DNA from: Strigops habroptila
Lineage: Eukaryota > Chordata > Aves > Psittaciformes > Psittacidae
Direction of reading: 5' to 3'
Assembly: GCF_004027225.2 (NCBI RefSeq)
Contig: NC_044288.2
Span: 19,912,744-19,976,743, forward strand
DNA: 64,000 nucleotides
Below are positions 57,781 to 64,000 of the stretch, piece by piece; position 1 is the first letter of the stretch; the number at the start of each line of letters is the position of its first letter. The position numbers and the translations under genes are program-made. The notes below the pieces were generated by a model. It was not told the origin of the DNA, made no database searches, and worked only from the letters and a program-made list of their open reading frames with translations.

Positions 57781-59221
57781 GAAAAAGGGAAATATTTAGA
57801 AGACATTATTGGCATGCAATTTATTTTATAGTGGTAAAGAGTTTCATTTCTTCCTATAGATTGTACTGTCTTGCTCCACAATAGTCATGCTCCTATACTA
57901 AAATGAATATAAACATTGTTATAGCAATTCATCTTCTTTTTCAGGTATGTTTTATTGTTTGCCACTGGATTGATCCATATTGCCTTTTATCTTTTTACTG
58001 GGCTAAACTGATGAATTCAAAACATCCTTGACTTAAGTAGACAGTATAAAAGGAGGTATTATATACATCAAAGGCCTCTTATTCTGAATTAATTACAATT
58101 TAGCTAGATGAAGCTCCACCCTGCAAAAGCATTTAATTCCTCAATTATCTTACGAATAAGGATTATCATTTCAGCATTGGTCATTCAAGGTTTCACCCAA
58201 AACCTACAGATATGCCCTGTCCCACTAAGATCTTCATGAATCTGAACTAGATATGCTCTTGTGCAGATTTCTCAGTCATGTGTATAGCTTTTCTTTTGAG
58301 ACAGATTGCCTTTAAGAACTATCTTTTCAATAATGAAGTTATGCATATGCCTACATTTAAGTGTAACATATGCAATATATAACAACTCAAATATCATATT
58401 CCCAATGACCACAAGATACTTCCTAAATGTGAAAATCCTAAGGAAGTTCTTCACTTTTTCTGACATGTAATACAGTATTTAGAACTATGTAAAATGTAGA
58501 TAAGGACAGCATTTGTTCAAGAGAATTGATAACTCAAAATCACAGTACAGAACTGAAGCTGTGAGACATAAGGCCATCTGACTTTCAGACTGCATTTTTT
58601 TAACTGTTTTTTCCATTTTTGCTGTATTGGGTGCCAAGAATAAAGTTTTGATGAAAAGTACACTCATCATAATTTTAATGAATAGATCTGAAGTCTTGGT
58701 TAAGACAATCTTTTAATGCTGCAACTGTCTGAATTACAAAAAGGAGTTTTATTTCATAGCTATTTTAGATTCATTACACATTGCATATCCAGAAGAGATG
58801 AGAACTATTGGAGTTGAAAACCAGTGCAAATCAAAGTCTGATAAAGAAGGTCCTACATCCATTTTTGAAATGTTAAATTTGGACTTAGCTACACTACTGT
58901 TTCTTTGGATTTCATTACCTTTCTCTTCAACCCCCTCAGTTTCTCTAATTAGAAAGAGATATATCTGATGGAAACAGTTATCTGTTATTAATGTATACTT
59001 AGTTCTAGCGAGTCGGGACAAGCACCAGTAAGGATTCAACCTGAATTAGTCCAGAAGTAAAATTTGATAGTATCACCAGAGATCTAGGATTCTGTCCTGG
59101 ATAGAAAAGAGCTCTGGAAGAGTTGATTTTTTCAATCACCTCCCCCCAGGCTCAAAACCAGTCCATTCTGACCATTCTGACCAGTTAGCAAATGTGAAAA
59201 GAACACGTAGAGGTGGAAGCA

Positions 59222-59352
59222 GGGACAGGTGAACCAGGAAGAAAACAGAGATGCTGTCCAAGCACTAAGGGACATGGTTAGAGAAGCCAAAGTCCACCTG
59301 GAGTCAAATCTGACCTGGGGATCCTGGTGGACATTCACCATGAGCCAACAAA
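59222..59352 (+). mobile_element. Rearranged CR1 fragment in intron 4
   Basis: About 59222-59309 resembles an internal CR1 ORF2 segment (GAAAACAGAGATGCTGTCC, then GAAGCCAAAGT). From about 59310, GACCTGGGGATCCTGGTGGA and CATGAGCCA resemble a region further 3' in CR1. The two parts are joined directly, implying an internal deletion. Confidence 0.6.
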
Positions 59353-60136
59353 GTTGGGTTTTTCTTTCTCCTTTGTCTTTTTTCCTCTCTCCTCCCGCCT
59401 CCTCCACCCTTTCCAAAGTGCAAGTGCCATGCAGCTCATGGCAGGGCTGGAGCTATGTATAGTCTAGCAACAATTAAGGGAGTTAATGAAAAATGGTAGA
59501 GTTTTTAGGCGGCTCATCAGCAATACAATCTCATCTAATTTTGGATTTCTAAAAGTACATGACTCTGCCTGATCTATAGCATCTATATCGCCTGAGTTAC
59601 GGAGGCGTTCCTGATATTCAGTGGAGAGAAACACCTTTCGGTACGTTTTTTTCTGATTTAAATATCTTATTTTGGAATGAAATTAATTACATCCTCAGAG
59701 CACCTCTCCACTAGCTATCAGTGTAGTCTAGATGGCGGGCTTGGATGCAGATGTCTAAATTTGGACTCTATCCATCATTTCTAAAATAGAATTTTTGTCA
59801 CATAAAATACATTTCCCTGCTGCGTTATGGCATGTTGTGACACAGAGATTTGTCACTGCTCATGAGATGACCTGTATATTTACTTATGGATTTGCTAGTC
59901 ATGAGTAATGCTGCTTTTTGAGATGCATAGGAACAGAACTTTAATACTTTATTCTAATACACAGTCCAGAAACTAGATGATCAGGGCCTATGTAACAAAA
60001 AACAAACACTGCTTATCAGTAACCATGATGTCTTCCTGTGCTCGGAATATCCACAAATATATACCTATCAATAGTTTATTTTTGCTTTATATATATAAAT
60101 ATACATTTGCATGTGGTTTAGCTTGCCATGATGTAG

Positions 60137-64000
<3,864 letters not shown>

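Overview
This window is vertebrate nuclear DNA, most likely from a bird. It is AT-rich, has long introns with GT-AG splice sites, and carries very few interspersed repeats (about 3% that I can recognise). The recognisable repeats are mostly avian-type CR1 retroposons ending in the (ATTCTATG)n tail, plus one LTR fragment of a type I recall from bird genomes. The species cannot be fixed from the sequence; the LTR hints at a bird outside the fowl lineage, but that is inference.

The only protein-coding gene I can support is GABRG2 on the + strand, encoding the gamma-2 subunit of the GABA-A receptor, a synaptic chloride channel. Coding exons 1 to 6 are present: 30656-30762, 54528-54676, 56330-56397, 57377-57597, 60193-60275 and 60790-60927. 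They join in frame (766 nt, 255 codons plus 1 nt). Exons 2-6 encode nearly the whole extracellular ligand-binding domain and exon 1 the signal peptide. The transmembrane segments, cytoplasmic loop and the alternatively spliced gamma-2L/gamma-2S exon must lie beyond position 64000. Residues that separate gamma-2 from gamma-1 and gamma-3 are present, including the methionine in NRMLRIW.

Layout: 1 to about 29.7 kb is intergenic upstream DNA with no recognisable gene. In mammals GABRA1 lies upstream of GABRG2 in the same orientation, but none of its exons is visible here. This stretch holds an inverted CR1 hairpin near 5.2-5.8 kb, a CR1 tail at 16.3 kb, an old CR1 at 19.5-20.2 kb and an LTR fragment at 22.6 kb. 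About 29.7-30.66 kb is the putative promoter and 5' UTR, with poly-pyrimidine and poly-G tracts and a short upstream ORF. Intron 1 (30763-54527, 23.8 kb) has a G-quadruplex-prone tract just after the donor, several short tandem duplications, a perfect 15-bp inverted repeat and CR1 pieces at 48.5 and 51.5 kb. Introns 2-5 are 0.5-2.6 kb; intron 4 holds an internally deleted CR1. Intron 6 runs off the window.

I found no CRISPR array, operon, RNA gene or other previously undescribed system. The most interesting structures are the palindromic CR1 insertion, the G-rich start of intron 1 and the set of precise short tandem duplications.
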